From Balanoglossus misakiensis (Eukaryota; Hemichordata), in assembly GCA_040954595.2 (NCBI GenBank), contig CM082582.2:13392001-13456000 (forward strand): a DNA stretch of 64,000 bases. Direction: 5' to 3'. The translations under genes were made by a program, and so were the position numbers. The notes under the pieces were generated by a model, which saw only the letters and a list, made by a program, of their open reading frames with translations, had not been told where the DNA came from and ran no database searches. This document shows, piece by piece, positions 62,833 through 64,000 of this stretch (within the stretch, counting starts at the first letter, position 1; every line of letters begins with the position of its first letter).

Positions 62833-63398
62833 CTATGTGGCCATGGTCATATTTTCAGTTGGTTCTACCACCACACTGTTCATCTCGTCCGCATGACTGA
62901 TGGAATCATAGAGTGGAAATTCACAGCACACAAAACATTTGAGGAATGATGGAAATGTTGCATACAGGGAGGTAGGAAACAGAACCAGTGGACTTGTCCT
63001 TTGCTTGTATATCTTGTAAGACTCCAGGCTGAAAAAGAAATAATTCAAGTGATTATTTTTATATCTTTTCTACAATTTATCATTATACATGTATGGTTGT
63101 GCAGAATGTGAACTATCGAGGGAAACATAATTTTGCCATAAGGGAGTGTGGAAATTCATAATATGAAAACAATTTCATCACAAACAACAAGTGAATAATT
63201 ACCGGCCATATCTGGCGTCTGCATGTTTCTCTAAAAGAGGAATTCCACTGAGGAACAGCAACATTATTGTCACAAAGAGAGGACTGATAACAGCTACCCA
63301 TTGATATCCTTGCAGAATATTTGTACTCATGATGAAGATTCCCCACCACGCCATGATCTCTCCAAAATAATTGGGATGTCTCGAAGATTTCCAAAGCC
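62833..63398 (-). CDS. DUF1295 / steroid 5-alpha-reductase-like membrane protein, last two exons (partial)
   Basis: Two exons on the minus strand, 63398-63203 and 63028-62833 (stop TAG at 62835-62833), are joined in phase over a 174-bp intron (donor gtaatt, acceptor tttttcag). The 5' exon opens LWKSSRHPNYFGEIMAWWG. RHPNYFGE is the signature of DUF1295 and related sterol/steroid reductase-type membrane enzymes, where it contributes to cofactor binding near the C-terminus. Two hydrophobic segments follow: IMAWWGIFIM and a longer WVAVISPLFVTIMLLFLSG. Next come LLEKHADARYGR, whose R-x-G-like end is typical, and a family-like YKIYKQRTSPLVLFP segment. The last 35 or so residues are a polar tail with several Cys. 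The first exons lie beyond 64,000. The reaction cannot be stated: members act on varied lipid substrates or are uncharacterised. The family call is strong, the substrate unknown. Confidence 0.85.
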
Positions 63399-63603
63399 CT
63401 GTACATGGAAGAAAAAAAGCAGAAAATATCGGTCATGATCAGTCTCACCTTGATTTTAAAAACAATAATTTGGAACTGATTTGTATCATTCTTGCACCAA
63501 TTTTAAACAAGGTTTCAATTCTGACGTGTCAGGTTAGGCAAGGCTTTGGAGAAGAAATGGAAAAGGTCAAGACATTTAAATGAACTGGAACAGCTGGATG
63601 GAT

Positions 63604-63671
<68 letters not shown>

Positions 63672-64000
63672 GACAGATGGATTGATTGGTGATTCACATA
63701 AGATCATTGGTTCTCGCTTATCTCCATAATTCCTAATTGCAAATCACATTACAATTAAGACTAACACAATAAGTCTACTTTTGAATTTGAAGTACATGCC
63801 ACACTGTGTCTATATAGACTTGTGAGGGCGCTAAAATGAGTAACCATGGCTACAGCTACATACACTTTACTGACACAAACATCATGCTCATAAAGAATCA
63901 TTGTGACAGTGTAGAGAGATAATCCTTCACACACAAAGACACAAGAACATTCATAGAAACCATCACCAACCTACATCACACCATTTCCCATCATTCTTTT
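63399..64000 (-). other. Intron of the reductase-like gene
   Basis: Starts with the acceptor ccatgtacag (minus strand) in front of the RHPNYFGE exon. I find no upstream exon in the remaining 600 bp, so this intron continues past the window. Confidence 0.6.
63605..63671. repeat. (GAAA)n microsatellite
   Basis: About 16 almost perfect GAAA units inside the intron of the reductase-like gene. It keeps a minus-strand frame open as poly(Leu/Ser/Phe), which is not a gene. Confidence 0.95.

Noticed and set aside
63113-63448. 111-codon minus-strand frame at the reductase gene
   Set aside because: It reads the RHPNYFGE exon in the wrong frame and runs through its splice sites.
1-64000. tRNA or rRNA genes
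   Set aside because: I saw no cloverleaf with A and B boxes and no rRNA-like conserved block, although a covariance-model search was not possible.

Overview
This window reads as part of a metazoan nuclear genome. It is AT-rich and intron-rich with GT-AG splice sites, AATAAA polyadenylation signals and simple-sequence repeats. A deeply conserved Galpha-o tail and a WDR59 gene close to the vertebrate protein suggest an animal, and I would guess a marine invertebrate, possibly a deuterostome. The taxon is an inference and cannot be fixed from this sequence alone.

Left part (1-28.9 kb): the last two coding exons of a G protein alpha-o gene (+) are followed by about 4.4 kb of 3' UTR or intergenic DNA. 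Next comes an F-box protein gene on the minus strand (4947-6578, two coding exons). It is head-to-head with WDR59 (+, 6807-28425), with only about 230 bp between the two start codons, so a shared bidirectional promoter is likely. I assembled WDR59 exon by exon: 25 coding exons, all junctions in phase, 1031 codons plus stop. It carries an N-terminal WD40 propeller, an RWD domain and a C-terminal Cys/His-rich zinc domain, as in the GATOR2 subunit that controls mTORC1 by amino-acid sensing. The 9.9-kb intron 4 of WDR59 holds two intronless genes on the same strand (350 and 354 codons) that I do not recognise. They share short motifs and may be old tandem paralogues. Diverged copies of a ~90-bp palindromic-ended MITE-like element are scattered in this part.

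Middle part (29.08-62.07 kb): 33 kb of almost nothing but an 87/88-bp AT-rich satellite. It forms two arms of about 17 and 16 kb in opposite orientation that meet at about 46,067. Inside each arm the monomers are organised into several local higher-order repeats (about 526, 700, 1139, 1225, 1485, 1665 and 2190 bp). The outermost monomers at both ends are degenerate and carry the same variant, so the array looks like one giant inverted repeat. The monomer is open in two reading frames, which yields many overlapping repetitive ORFs that I treat as by-products, not genes.

Right part (62.1-64 kb): the two last coding exons of a minus-strand membrane protein with the RHPNYFGE signature of the DUF1295 / steroid 5-alpha-reductase-like family. 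Its 5' part lies beyond the window. WDR59 and this gene are convergent and the satellite fills the space between their 3' ends. The most unusual thing in the window is the inverted higher-order satellite array. I found no evidence of a new enzymatic or defence system.
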